The notes under the pieces are model-generated. The model had not been told where the DNA came from. It saw only the letters and a program-made list of their open reading frames with translations, and ran no database searches. Positions 35,475-43,683 of a stretch of 64,000 nucleotides of DNA are shown here, one piece after another (the first letter of the stretch is position 1; every line of letters begins with the position of its first letter). The DNA comes from Corynebacterium mastitidis DSM 44356 (GTDB lineage: Bacteria; Actinomycetota; Actinomycetes; Mycobacteriales; Mycobacteriaceae): the NCBI RefSeq assembly GCF_000375365.1, contig NZ_AQXB01000006.1, forward strand, positions 124,001 to 188,000, read 5' to 3'. A program made the position numbers and the translations under genes.

Positions 35475-36122
35475 ATGCGCATGCGCGTTTTAGTCATCGG
35501 AGGGGGAGAGGTGGGCCCCGCGCTCACCGCGGCGGGCTGGGAGGTCACCACGGCCCTTCCCGCCTCCCCGGCGGAGCTGGCGGCCCTCGTGGTGCGCGAG
35601 CGCATCGAGGCGATGGTGGACGCCACGCACCCCTTCGACCCCTCGCACGCGGACATCGAGGAGGCCGCACACGCCACCGGGGTTCCCCTCGTGGCGTACT
35701 CGCCCCGGCGCTGGCCGCTGAGCCCCGCCCTGGAGGCCACCAGCGTGGCCGAGGCCGCCGCCTGGGCGCAGCGGAACTGCCATCACATCCTGGTGGACGC
35801 CGAGGGAGTGGATCTTGCCCCGCTGGCGGCGGACTCCGATAACCTCTACGTGCTGCGCCAGGCCCAGCGCCCCCGGCGCGCCGAGGCCCCGGCCCGGCAC
35901 CGCGTCATCGCCCCCGGGGTGGGGGACCTGGCGGGGGAGAAGAAGCTCATGCGGGATCACCAGATCGACGGGATCGTGCTCACCGACACCGGGCGCCCGG
36001 ACCTGGGCACCACGGTGACCGCCGCCGAGGCCCTGGGCATCCCCGTGGCGCTGATCGCGCGCCCCGCGCGCGGCTCGGCCGTGGTGGCGGGCACCGTGGC
36101 GGACGTGTTGGGCGCGATATAG
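35475..36122 (+). CDS. CobK/CbiJ-like precorrin-6A reductase, short form
   Basis: A 215-residue protein related to the NADPH-dependent precorrin-6A reductases of cobalamin synthesis. The marker is AMVDATHPFDPSHADIEEAA (about 52-71; DATHPF motif), with LVIGGGEVGPAL at the N-terminus and GIVLTDTGRPDLGTTVTAAE near the C-terminus. It is shorter than usual (about 240-250) by a segment after the first strand. No other cob gene is in the window. A strong AAAGGAGG ribosome site overlaps the upstream stop. It may be a real CobK or a paralogue with a changed job. Confidence 0.75.
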   Translation: MRMRVLVIGGGEVGPALTAAGWEVTTALPASPAELAALVVRERIEAMVDATHPFDPSHADIEEAAHATGVPLVAYSPRRWPLSPALEATSVAEAAAWAQRNCHHILVDAEGVDLAPLAADSDNLYVLRQAQRPRRAEAPARHRVIAPGVGDLAGEKKLMRDHQIDGIVLTDTGRPDLGTTVTAAEALGIPVALIARPARGSAVVAGTVADVLGAI

Positions 36123-36123
36123 G

Positions 36124-36129
36124 TAGGTT
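36124..36129 (+). promoter_or_regulatory. -10 box of fxsA-lnt-ppm1 (leaderless type)
   Basis: TAGGTT, 6 nt before the GTG at 36136. Confidence 0.6.
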
Positions 36130-36135
36130 GGTGGG

Positions 36136-36615
36136 GTGCCACTTTTTCTCGCTTTACCCTATATCCTCGTGGAGGCCCTGACCTTCTGGGCTGTGGCCCA
36201 CCTGCTGGGCGTGGGCTGGGCCCTGCTCGCCCTGATCCTGGTGTTCTTCGGCGGGCTCTTCCTGGCCACGTTCGAGATGCGCGCCATCGCCCGCTCCGCT
36301 GCGGGGGGCCGCATTCGCCCCGGGGAGGCGATGGGCAACTACGGCCTCATCGCCGCCGGGGCGGTGCTGGTGGCCCTGCCCGGCTTCGCCACCGCGATCG
36401 CGGGCCTGCTGCTGATCCTGCCGCCCACGCGCGCGCTGGTCCGCCGGAGCCTGGCCCGCAAGTTGCGCACCAGGATCGAGGAGGCAGGCATGCGCGGCTT
36501 CCAGCGCGCCAGCGCCTACCGCCAGCGCACGAGCTACGGGTCCTTTGCCGAGGTGATCGACGAGGACGAGGTCCAGCAGTGGAGCAGGAACATCAAGCCG
36601 GAGGACTTCAAGTAA
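36136..36615 (+). CDS. FxsA family membrane protein
   Basis: A 159-residue membrane protein of the FxsA family, named after an E. coli protein that counteracts phage T7 exclusion by the F plasmid. Three to four hydrophobic segments lie in the first 100 residues (ALPYILVEALTFWAVAHLLG; GLIAAGAVLVALPGFATAIA), with a Gly/Arg-rich connection and a charged C-terminal tail. GTG start is supported by the -10 box. lnt begins 1 bp after its stop. The actual function is unknown; placement next to lipoprotein acylation is conserved in corynebacteria. Confidence 0.85.
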   Translation: MPLFLALPYILVEALTFWAVAHLLGVGWALLALILVFFGGLFLATFEMRAIARSAAGGRIRPGEAMGNYGLIAAGAVLVALPGFATAIAGLLLILPPTRALVRRSLARKLRTRIEEAGMRGFQRASAYRQRTSYGSFAEVIDEDEVQQWSRNIKPEDFK

Positions 36616-36616
36616 G

Positions 36617-38047
36617 ATGCCGTGGCGCCTCGCCGCGGCGGCGTTCTCCGGGCTCCTGGTCTTTGCCTCCTACGAGCCCCTGGGCTGGTGGCCCGCGGGG
36701 ATCGTCGGCCTCGGCCTGCTGTATCACGCGCTGCGCCGGGCCCGCTCCCTACGCGAGGGCGCACTCCTGGGCCTCGTGCAGGCCCTCTCGCTGTACCTGT
36801 TGCTGCTGCCGTGGGTGGGGGAGTTCGTGGGCTCCGCCCCCTACCTGGCGCTGTGCGCCGTACTGGCTTTGTTCGGGCTGCTGCTCGGGGCGGGCGGGGC
36901 CGCGCTGCGCCGGGGGAGCGTGGTGCTCTTTCCCGCCTGGTGGTGCGCGGTGGAGTACCTGTATTCCTCGTGGCCCTTCGGGGGCTTTCCCTGGGGGCGG
37001 CTGGCCTGGGGGCAGATCGACGGCCCCCTGGCGCACCTGGCCTACCTGGGCGGGCCCGCCGCCGTGAGCTTCGCGGCCGCGCTGGTGGGCTGCGCGCTGT
37101 TTCGGCTGCGCTCGCGCGGCGCGGTGCTGGGCGCGCTCGCGGTGCTCGCCCTCAGCCTCGTTCCCTGGCCCACGCGGGACACCGGGGAGGTGCGGGTGGC
37201 CGCCGTCCAGGGCAACGTGCCGCGCATGGGGTTGGACTTCAACGCCCAGCGCCGCGCGGTGCTGGAGCGCCACGTGCGGGAGACGGAAAAGCTGGACTCA
37301 CCGGTGGACCTGGTGGTGTGGCCGGAGAACTCCGCGGACGTCAACCCGCTCACGGACGCCCGCGCGCACGCCCTGCTGGGCCGGGCGCTGGACGCCACCC
37401 GGGCCCCCATCCTGGTGGGCACCCTGACCTCCGACGAGGAGGGCCCCCACAACACCATGATGGTCTTTGACCCCGCCACGGGGCCGGGGGAGTACCACCA
37501 CAAGCGCTTCCTGCAGCCCTTCGGGGAGACCATGCCGCTGCGCTCTCTGCTGCGGCACGTCTCCCCCTACGTGGACCAGGCCGGGGACTTCCGCCCCGGG
37601 CACGGCACGGGCGTGGTCCACGCCGCGGGGCTTCCGGTGGGGGTGGCCACCTGCTACGAGGTGCTTTTTGACGACGCCTACCGCTCCGCCGTGCGGGGCG
37701 GGGCCCGCATCCTGACCACGCCCACGAACAACGCCACGTTCGGCTTCACGGACATGACCTACCAGCAGCTCGCCATGAGCAGGATGCGCGCCATCGAGAC
37801 GGACCGGGCGGTGATCGTGGCGGCCACCTCCGGCGTTTCCGCCCTCGTGGCGCCCGACGGCGAGGTACGATCCTCCACAGGCATCTTCGAGGCCGCCACG
37901 CTCACGGACACCCTTCCCCTGCGCGATTCCCTCACCCCGGCCGTGCGATTCGGTTTCTGGGTCCAAGCGGGCATCGCTATCATTGGGGCATTAGGTACGC
38001 TCGTGGCCTTGTGGCGCCGGCGCTCATCCGCATCCCGTAAGGAGTAA
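36617..38047 (+). CDS. lnt: Apolipoprotein N-acyltransferase
   Basis: Adds the third acyl chain to the N-terminal Cys of lipoproteins at the outer face of the membrane. It has 476 residues: six or so N-terminal transmembrane helices (about 1-180), then a nitrilase-like catalytic domain and a C-terminal helix. The triad is E in [12 protein letters not shown] (about 232-243), K in [16 protein letters not shown] (about 294-309) and C in [12 protein letters not shown] (about 341-352). In C. glutamicum this enzyme (Ppm2) partners Ppm1 encoded next to it, the same arrangement as here. Confidence 0.95.
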   Translation: MPWRLAAAAFSGLLVFASYEPLGWWPAGIVGLGLLYHALRRARSLREGALLGLVQALSLYLLLLPWVGEFVGSAPYLALCAVLALFGLLLGAGGAALRRGSVVLFPAWWCAVEYLYSSWPFGGFPWGRLAWGQIDGPLAHLAYLGGPAAVSFAAALVGCALFRLRSRGAVLGALAVLALSLVPWPTRDTGEVRVAAVQGNVPRMGLDFNAQRRAVLERHVRETEKLDSPVDLVVWPENSADVNPLTDARAHALLGRALDATRAPILVGTLTSDEEGPHNTMMVFDPATGPGEYHHKRFLQPFGETMPLRSLLRHVSPYVDQAGDFRPGHGTGVVHAAGLPVGVATCYEVLFDDAYRSAVRGGARILTTPTNNATFGFTDMTYQQLAMSRMRAIETDRAVIVAATSGVSALVAPDGEVRSSTGIFEAATLTDTLPLRDSLTPAVRFGFWVQAGIAIIGALGTLVALWRRRSSASRKE

Positions 38048-38051
38048 CTCA

Positions 38052-38855
38052 GTGGCCCGTCCTAGCGATGCAACGCTCGTGATCATCCCCACCTATAACG
38101 AGCTGGAGAACCTCCCGCTCATCGTCGGTCGCGTGCGCACCGCCGCCCCGGAGGTGGACGTTCTCATCGTGGACGATAACAGCCCGGACGGCACGGGGGA
38201 GCGGGCCGACGCCCTGACGGTGCAGGACGATCAGGTGCACGTCCTGCACCGCGCGGGCAAGGGCGGCCTGTGCGGCGCCTACGTGGCGGGTTTTCAGTGG
38301 GGCCTGGAGGCCGGGTACACCGTGCTGTGCGAGATGGACGCGGACGGCTCCCACGCCCCCGAGCAGCTCCGCCTGCTGCTCCAGGAGATCGACGCCGGGG
38401 CCGACCTCGTGATCGGCTCCCGCTACGTCACCGGCGGCCGCGTGGTTAACTGGCCGATGAAGCGCTGGCTGCTCTCCAAGGTCGGCAACCTCTACATCTC
38501 CCTGGCGCTGGGCGCCGGGCTCTCGGACATGACGGCGGGCTACCGCGCCTACCGCAGGGAGATCCTCGAGGAGCTGAACCTCGACGAGCTGGCCCAGGCG
38601 GGCTACATCTTCCAGGTGGACCTCGCCTGGCGCGCCGTGGAGGCGGGCCACGACGTGCGCGAGGTCCCCATCACCTTCACCGAGCGCGAGATCGGGGAGT
38701 CCAAGCTGGACGGCAGCTTTGTCAAGGACAGCCTGGTGCAGGTAACAAGGTGGGGGGCGGCGCACCGGAGCGAGCAGATCGGCAACGTCTACTCCGAGGT
38801 GCGCAAGCTCGTGGGCCACGAGGTGGGTAAGTTCCGCCGCAAGCACCGGATCTAG
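38052..38855 (+). CDS. ppm1: Polyprenol monophosphomannose synthase
   Basis: Transfers mannose from GDP-mannose to polyprenol phosphate, giving the donor for lipomannan and lipoarabinomannan elongation and for protein O-mannosylation. It is a GT2 glycosyltransferase of 267 residues with [16 protein letters not shown], the nucleotide-sugar motif [11 protein letters not shown] (about 39-49), [14 protein letters not shown] with the D-x-D (about 94-107) and a C-terminal lipid-interaction helix. GTG start, 4 bp after lnt. A strong terminator follows. Confidence 0.95.
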   Translation: MARPSDATLVIIPTYNELENLPLIVGRVRTAAPEVDVLIVDDNSPDGTGERADALTVQDDQVHVLHRAGKGGLCGAYVAGFQWGLEAGYTVLCEMDADGSHAPEQLRLLLQEIDAGADLVIGSRYVTGGRVVNWPMKRWLLSKVGNLYISLALGAGLSDMTAGYRAYRREILEELNLDELAQAGYIFQVDLAWRAVEAGHDVREVPITFTEREIGESKLDGSFVKDSLVQVTRWGAAHRSEQIGNVYSEVRKLVGHEVGKFRRKHRI

Positions 38856-38864
38856 CCGTGCCGA

Positions 38865-38900
38865 AAAAAGCCCGGAGGCCGCGCGGCCTCCGGGCTTCCT
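38865..38900. terminator. Bidirectional terminator between ppm1 and rbpA
   Basis: Perfect 12-bp stem AGCCCGGAGGCC/GGCCTCCGGGCT (38869-38880 and 38885-38896) with loop GCGC. It has an A-run before it and TTCCTTC after, so it works for ppm1 and, read from the other strand with its U-rich tail, for rbpA. Confidence 0.88.
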
Positions 38901-38947
38901 TCATGCCTAAGGCGCGGTGCGCAAGGGCCCACGCCGCGCCGGGGTGG

Positions 38948-39337
38948 TTACTTACCGGCGGCCTTGGCCTCCTCTTCCTTCTGCTGCTTGAGCAGCTTGG
39001 CCGCGTTGCGGCGCCGCTTGCGCAGCGCCTCGATGCGCTCCTCCAGCAGCTCGTCCAGCTCCTCGATGCTGCGGCGCTCCCGGAGCATGTCCCAGTGGGT
39101 GCGCGGGGGCTTCACCGGCTTGGCGTCCACGCCCTCGCCCTCCACGAGGATGCCGAGCTGACCGTTCTTGCACATCCACTCGCCGGGGATCTCGGCGTCG
39201 TCCGCGAAGGGGACCTCGTAGATCTCCCCGGAGTCCGTGCGGTACTTCACCATCTGGCGCGGGGCCAGGTCATGGTCCCGGTCCGTCTCGTAGCTGACCG
39301 CACCCATGCGACTGCCTCGGAGCACCCGATCTGCCAT
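38948..39337 (-). CDS. rbpA: RNA polymerase-binding protein RbpA
   Basis: Actinobacterial transcription factor that binds group 1/2 sigma factors and RNA polymerase and stabilises open complexes. It has 129 residues. It starts MADRVLRGSRMGAVSYETDR and has a core zinc-ribbon-like fold (YRTDSGEIYEVPF, EWMCKNGQLG; most zinc Cys are lost, as in many members). The sigma-interacting part is RTHWDMLRERRSIEELDELL (about 79-98), and the C-terminus is a basic/acidic helix. AAAGGATG is the ribosome site. TATACT (39382-39387, minus strand) is a likely -10. Confidence 0.95.
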   Translation of the reverse strand: MADRVLRGSRMGAVSYETDRDHDLAPRQMVKYRTDSGEIYEVPFADDAEIPGEWMCKNGQLGILVEGEGVDAKPVKPPRTHWDMLRERRSIEELDELLEERIEALRKRRRNAAKLLKQQKEEEAKAAGK

Positions 39338-39381
39338 TGCAGCATCATCCTTTACATCCCGCGATTAGTATCAACTACGCG

Positions 39382-39387
39382 AGTATA
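39382..39387 (-). promoter_or_regulatory. -10 box of rbpA
   Basis: TATACT on the minus strand, 44 nt upstream of the ATG at 39337, leaving room for a leader with a ribosome site, unlike most neighbours. Confidence 0.5.
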
Positions 39388-39430
39388 ACGGACTATGCGC
39401 TCGGTTTGTTCCCACCCCGCCCACGGGGGC

Positions 39431-39436
39431 TAGGAT
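39431..39436 (+). promoter_or_regulatory. -10 box of the zinc-ribbon gene (leaderless type)
   Basis: TAGGAT, 7 nt before the GTG at 39444. It overlaps the in-frame ATG at 39435, which therefore cannot be on the mRNA. Confidence 0.6.
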
Positions 39437-39443
39437 GAGTCAT

Positions 39444-39770
39444 GTGACGTATAAGAAGCAACAGCGCTGCGCGTGGTGCGGCAAGGAGATGGAACCCTCC
39501 ACGCGGGGGCGCCCCAAGAAATACTGCTGCCCGTCCTGCAAGCAGCGCGCGTACGAGCAGCGCCATAACATCACCGGCACCAGGATTCCCCAGGACGCCG
39601 TGATCATGACGCAGGAGCGCGCGGAGCGCCTTCAGGATTCCCTCTTCGAGCTACGCTGCTCCGCAGAGGACATCGCCACCGCCGCGCGCGAGGGCGCGGG
39701 GGGAGAGGAGCTTCAGGAGCTGTGCACCGAGCTGGTGGAACTAGCGCGTTCGATAGAGAAGTTGAGGTAA
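39444..39770 (+). CDS. Small zinc-ribbon protein
   Basis: A 108-residue protein. The N-terminal part holds six Cys: QRCAWCGKEME (CxxC) and KKYCCPSCKQRAYEQR, together able to bind zinc. The rest is an acidic helical region (AERLQDSLFELRCSAEDIAT; EELQELCTELVELARSIEKL). The zinc-finger-plus-coil design suggests nucleic-acid or protein binding; function unknown. The GTG at 39444 is preferred over the ATG at 39435 because the -10 box overlaps the latter. The YceI gene begins 3 bp after its stop. Confidence 0.8.
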   Translation: MTYKKQQRCAWCGKEMEPSTRGRPKKYCCPSCKQRAYEQRHNITGTRIPQDAVIMTQERAERLQDSLFELRCSAEDIATAAREGAGGEELQELCTELVELARSIEKLR

Positions 39771-39773
39771 GCC

Positions 39774-40469
39774 ATGCCGCGTAATCGCAAGATCGTTATC
39801 GCAGCCTTTGTCACCGCGATCATCCTCATCGCGGTGCTATCCATCCTGCCCACGGTGCTGGGGGCCATGAACGGCCCCGGGGTGAAAACCGAGGGGATCG
39901 ACGCCAAGGGGGCCACGCACGCCACCACGGACATGAACGGCCACTGGGAGGTCACCGGCAGGGCGACAGGGAACACCACCTCGGCCGGGTACACCTTCCA
40001 CGAGATCCTCCCGGGGGACAAGCGCGTCACCTCCGGGTCTACCACGCACGTGGAGGGGTCGCTAAGCATCGAGGATAACTCCCTCGTCGGCGGCCTGATC
40101 ACGGTGGACATGACCACCGTGGCCTCGGATAACGAACGGCGCGACATCAACGTGCGCACCAAGATTCTCGAGACGGAGACCCACCCGACCGCGGACTTCG
40201 AGATCTCCGGGCCCGTGGACCTCACCGGCCTGCCGGACGACGGCACGATGGGGGAGGTGCGCGTACCCGGCAGGCTCACCCTCCACGGGCACACGCGGGA
40301 CGTGGAGCCCGTGATGAAGGTGCTGCGCAGCGGCGACTCGGTGGTGGTGTCCACCGACATCGAGATAGACCGCGCGGACTACGCGGTAGAGACCCCCGAT
40401 TTCGTGGCGGCCTCCATCGACGAGCACGGGCAGATCAACGTCCGCCTGGCCCTGGAGAAGAACGCATGA
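39774..40469 (+). CDS. Membrane-anchored YceI family protein
   Basis: A 231-residue protein with an N-terminal membrane anchor or uncleaved signal (IVIAAFVTAIILIAVLSILP, about 7-26) and an extracellular YceI lipocalin-like barrel (about 50-230). Family marks: GHWEVTGRA, VEGSLSIEDNSLVGGLITVD, RDINVRTKILETETHPTADF (about 121-140) and LTLHGHTRDV (about 163-172). YceI proteins bind polyisoprenoids such as quinones in a hydrophobic tunnel. It is followed by an ATGA overlap with a small membrane protein gene. Confidence 0.9.
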   Translation: MPRNRKIVIAAFVTAIILIAVLSILPTVLGAMNGPGVKTEGIDAKGATHATTDMNGHWEVTGRATGNTTSAGYTFHEILPGDKRVTSGSTTHVEGSLSIEDNSLVGGLITVDMTTVASDNERRDINVRTKILETETHPTADFEISGPVDLTGLPDDGTMGEVRVPGRLTLHGHTRDVEPVMKVLRSGDSVVVSTDIEIDRADYAVETPDFVAASIDEHGQINVRLALEKNA

Positions 40470-40633
40470 ATCCCGCCCGGATGATCCCGGCGCTGTGGCT
40501 GCGCCTCATCGTCATCGTCGCCTTCACCCTGTGGGTGTTCTTCCAGCAGATGTGGCTCGTGGGCCTCATCGCCGTGGCGCTGGGCGGGATTACTGCTTGG
40601 CAACTGGTGGCGGCGTACCGCCAGCGCGATTAG
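40466..40633 (+). CDS. Small two-helix membrane protein
   Basis: A 55-residue frame starting MNPARMIPALWLRLIVIVAF and ending VAAYRQRD. Two hydrophobic segments (about 8-26 and 29-48) fill most of it. Its ATG overlaps the YceI stop (ATGA), so it is probably translated by re-initiation and may work with YceI. Its TAG overlaps the stop of the convergent lipoprotein gene by 4 nt (TTAG). No family recognised. Confidence 0.7.
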   Translation: MNPARMIPALWLRLIVIVAFTLWVFFQQMWLVGLIAVALGGITAWQLVAAYRQRD

Positions 40634-41028
40634 TGAGCGTGCTCGTCCAGCTTGTCGGAGACGTTGCCCGCGGCGTCGGACAGGCTGTCGGCGGCGTCTT
40701 CCTTGGCGTCGGAGAGCTTATTGGCGGCGTCGTCCTTCGCGTCGGAAAGCTTGTCGCCGGCCTCGTCCTTGGCCTCGCCAAGGTCGTTGGACACCTCGTC
40801 CTTCTTGTCGTTGATGGTGTCCACGGCCTCGTCGGCCTTCTCGGAAACCTCCTCGGAGGCCTCGACGGCCTCGGAGGAAATGGACTCGGCGGCGGAGGAA
40901 GCCGGGGCGGTGGTGGCCACGGTGGTCTCAACGGTCGTCTCGGTGCTATCGCCCTCGTCGGAGGAGCAGGCGGCCAGGGCCAGGGGAGCCACGGCCAGGA
41001 GGGGGAGAACGCGAAGAGTCTTCTTCAT
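40630..41028 (-). CDS. Lipoprotein with repeated amphipathic helix (LEA-like)
   Basis: A 132-residue lipoprotein. A signal with lipobox LAAC (MKKTLRVLPLLAVAPLALAAC) is followed by a Thr/Ser/Glu linker. About 75 residues then repeat a roughly 11-residue pattern, for example DKLSDAKDDAA, NKLSDAKEDAA and DSLSDAAGNVS. This Ala/Asp/Lys-rich periodicity is like that of LEA and CsbD/YtxH-type stress proteins. The start ATG at 41028 is chosen because the signal begins there and AAGAAATT-AAAGGATG sits upstream. The role is unknown; a cell-envelope protective or spacer protein is plausible. Confidence 0.82.
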   Translation of the reverse strand: MKKTLRVLPLLAVAPLALAACSSDEGDSTETTVETTVATTAPASSAAESISSEAVEASEEVSEKADEAVDTINDKKDEVSNDLGEAKDEAGDKLSDAKDDAANKLSDAKEDAADSLSDAAGNVSDKLDEHAH

Positions 41029-41162
41029 AATTTCTTCATCCTTTCGGGTGCGTTGAAGTCCAACAGCAACCACCGTACCCGATTATGCCCGCAGGGGAGC
41101 AACCCCTCATGCGCGCACCCCCATACCTTAAAGCGGGCCCGCGCCGCCCTCACCTGGGAAAA

Positions 41163-41735
41163 CTACCTGATGAGCGCGTTCAAATACTCCGCCATATACG
41201 GCACGGCAAATTGCACCTTTCCCCGCGAATGCGCCACGATCAGCTCCCGATAAATCAGCTCGTGGCGCAGGCGGGAGGCGCTCGTGGTGGTGGAACCCAT
41301 CGCCGCCGCGACGTCCCTGACCGTCACGCCGTCCCGAGCCCTCAGGCGCGCGGCGCGGTGACCTCGGCCAGGTCCTGCAGCTCGCTCAGGAGGTTGCGCC
41401 CCGGCAACGGCCGGGCACGTTCCGCCGCCATGCTGACGGAACCAAGATGGCTCAGCGAGACCCCGGTGAGCGTGCGGCGGCGCGGCGTGGGCGCGTCATC
41501 CAGGGCGTCGTACACGCGCGGGATGGTCACCTCGACGAGGTCTAAGAGCATTCGCGGGCCCACGGCTTCCCGAGATCAGCGCGGTGCGCCACGGATTGCC
41601 GGGCCCCTCCGCGAGAGTCAGCTCGAACTGGCGCCGCTCGTTCTCGCGCCCGGCGATCACCGCCGGAGAAAGGTGGGATGAAAGGGATTGCGCGGCACCG
41701 GCTGGGTTTCCATGCCACCGGTGTAAATCACGCAT
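41163..41735 (-). pseudogene. Decayed AAA-type ATP-binding protein gene
   Basis: Three blocks in different frames line up with one protein family. An N-terminal LSPAVIAGRENERRQFEL and GPGNPWRTALISGSRG (about 41605-41560) is followed by a jump where the P-loop GKT and most of the ATPase should be. Then comes LLDLVEVTIPRVYDALDD (41550-41350), and after a one-base shift near 41350 the C-terminal winged helix [20 protein letters not shown] and VQFAVPYMAEYLNALI ending at a TAG. So: a large internal deletion plus a frameshift. No functional product expected. Confidence 0.75.
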
Positions 41736-41821
41736 AAACGCGCATCCACCGCATAAACCGCATAAAACCTCCGCCCCAGCACAATGTCCGATAATGTACA
41801 TTATGTCATTTTAGAATCCTG

Positions 41822-41827
41822 TATCAT
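41822..41827 (+). promoter_or_regulatory. -10 box of the phzF-like gene (leaderless type)
   Basis: TATCAT, 6 nt before the ATG at 41834. Confidence 0.55.
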
Positions 41828-41833
41828 GCCCCC

Positions 41834-42655
41834 ATGCGCCCCTTCATGCAAGTAGACGTCTTCTCCCGCCACCCCTACGGCGGCAACCCCGTGGCCGTGA
41901 TCCTCGACGCCGAGGGGCTCCGCGACTCCGACATGCAGGCCATCGCGCGCTGGACCAACCTCTCCGAGACCACCTTCGTGCTGCCGCCCACCACGCCGAG
42001 GGCCGATTACCGCCTGCGCATCTTCACACCCACCCGGGAGCTTCCCTTCGCCGGGCACCCCACGCTGGGCTCGGCCCGCGCCTGGGCGGAGCTGCACGGC
42101 ACGGATAAAACCACCCTCGTCCAGGAGTGCTCCGGCGGGCTCGTCCCGGTGCGCCGCACGGAGGATCTGCTCTTCTTCGCCGCGCCGCCCACCCTCCGCG
42201 GCAGACCGCTCGACCCGGAGTACCTGGATCGCATCGCGGAGGCCTTCCGGGTGCCGCCCCAGCGGATCGTGGACCACCAGTGGGTGGACAACGGCCCCGG
42301 CTGGGCCGTGGTGCTGCTCGATAGCGCCCGGACGGTCCTTAACCTCGAGCCGGACCTGAGCCTCATCCCCGAGGCCAAGATCGGCGCGATCGGCCCGCAC
42401 CCGGAGGGCCACCGCCACGCCTTCGAGATTCGGGCCTTCGCCCCCGGCGCCGGGATCGCGGAGGACCCGGTCTGCGGCAGCCTCAACGCCTCCACGGCGC
42501 AGTGGATGATCGCCACGGGCCGCGCGCCCCGCGCGTACTCCGTCTCCCAGGGGGCGCGGCTGCACCGTCAAGGCGAGATCACCGTCCGTCACGAGGGCGG
42601 CGAGACATGGATCGGCGGCTCCACCACCGTGTGCCTCCGGGGAGAGATAAAATAG
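41834..42655 (+). CDS. PhzF family isomerase-like protein
   Basis: A 273-residue PhzF-fold protein. It starts MRPFMQVDVFSRHPYGGNPVAVI, with the conserved F-x-x-x-P-x-x-GNP motif. The catalytic Glu is in NLSETTFVLPP (about 46-56). FTPTRELPFAGHPTLGSA (about 62-79) and EDPVCGSLNAS (about 213-223) are the signature phosphate/substrate blocks. There are no phenazine genes nearby, so it likely acts on another small substrate, as most PhzF paralogues do. Its TAG abuts the stop of the convergent transporter gene. Confidence 0.92.
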   Translation: MRPFMQVDVFSRHPYGGNPVAVILDAEGLRDSDMQAIARWTNLSETTFVLPPTTPRADYRLRIFTPTRELPFAGHPTLGSARAWAELHGTDKTTLVQECSGGLVPVRRTEDLLFFAAPPTLRGRPLDPEYLDRIAEAFRVPPQRIVDHQWVDNGPGWAVVLLDSARTVLNLEPDLSLIPEAKIGAIGPHPEGHRHAFEIRAFAPGAGIAEDPVCGSLNASTAQWMIATGRAPRAYSVSQGARLHRQGEITVRHEGGETWIGGSTTVCLRGEIK

Positions 42656-43555
42656 TCACAGTGATTTAAAACGCCACGAGGCCGCCCTCGCCGCCGCCAC
42701 GCACCAATGGGCCGCCAGGAGGAACAACAGCCCCAGGCTGAGCGCGGCCCACCAACCCTGGCCGCCGCTCAGCGCGTACGCCCCGGCGCCGCAGGTGGCC
42801 ACCGGGAAGGTCGAGGCCCACCACGTCGGGTTGTACGGCGCCCAGCCCGGCAGGCTGCCCCAGTGCCGCCACGCCGCCCACAGGGCCAGCGGCAGGCCCA
42901 GGGCGAGCACCGCCCAGCCGTAGGCGCGCGGACCGCCCAGCGTCACCACCGCCACCACGGACTGCCCCACGATGCCCAGGGGGATCCAGCAGGTGGCCGC
43001 TAGCGGCGCGGGCGGGCCCCACGGCAGCATCCGCCGATATACAAGAACGAAGGCGGGAACCGCCCCGCATACCGCGAGCGCGCACAGAAGCCACCCCAGC
43101 ACCCTGGCCCCGGACGCCCCCGGCATCCCGGCCTCGGCCCACTGCGCGAGCCCCACGGCGGGCACCACCGGGCACATCACGGGAAACAGCGAGAGGAAGG
43201 TGGGCTCGCCGCGCAAAACGGGCCAATAGGCCGCGTTGGCCCCCAGACAGATCGCCGCGCCCAGGACCACGAGGAGCCCGTGCAGCCACCACTGATGGGT
43301 CGCGGCCGTCTGCGCGCTGCCCACCGTGGTGATCGCCATACCCAGCAGCGCCCAGGCCGGGGCGGCCGCGCGCTCCAGCGGCGGCACGCGGTGGCGCCAC
43401 CAGCCCGCCGCGATCCGCACGATCAGCGCCGCCGCGAGGAGCAGCAGCGCGTTGGCCAGCCAGTCCCAGCCATGCAGGCGGCTCAGCGTGGCAAAGCCAC
43501 CCGTTCCCAGTGCAGCCCCGGCCCACGCGGGCCCCCAGGGCGGAAGTGTGTTCAT
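42656..43555 (-). CDS. TDT/SLAC1 family (TehA-like) transporter
   Basis: A 299-residue integral membrane protein with ten hydrophobic segments, the topology of the tellurite-resistance/dicarboxylate transporter family. Family-like features are LGMAITTVGSAQTA (about 71-84), PVVPAVGLAQWAE, WIPLGIVGQSVVAVV (about 191-205, the core GxxxQ-type segment) and TWWASTFPVATCGAGAYAL (about 246-264, matching W-x-x-x-FP). The substrate could be malate, other organic acids or anions. No ribosome site is obvious; the ATG follows GGATAGAGGGCT. Confidence 0.85.
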   Translation of the reverse strand: MNTLPPWGPAWAGAALGTGGFATLSRLHGWDWLANALLLLAAALIVRIAAGWWRHRVPPLERAAAPAWALLGMAITTVGSAQTAATHQWWLHGLLVVLGAAICLGANAAYWPVLRGEPTFLSLFPVMCPVVPAVGLAQWAEAGMPGASGARVLGWLLCALAVCGAVPAFVLVYRRMLPWGPPAPLAATCWIPLGIVGQSVVAVVTLGGPRAYGWAVLALGLPLALWAAWRHWGSLPGWAPYNPTWWASTFPVATCGAGAYALSGGQGWWAALSLGLLFLLAAHWCVAAARAASWRFKSL

Positions 43556-43683
43556 AGCCCTCTATCCAACGCCAGCCGCCGAGAAAGCGAAAGCAATATT
43601 TTCATCTCACTTTACAGGATTTGCCATCTCATGCAGCGGGACACTACCTTATGATGTACCAATCATTCGAAAGGTTTTTGTCC

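Noticed and set aside
41085..41681. Plus-strand 198-codon frame
   Set aside because: Arg/Ser/Pro-rich noise opposite the decayed ATPase gene, whose minus-strand blocks match a protein family.
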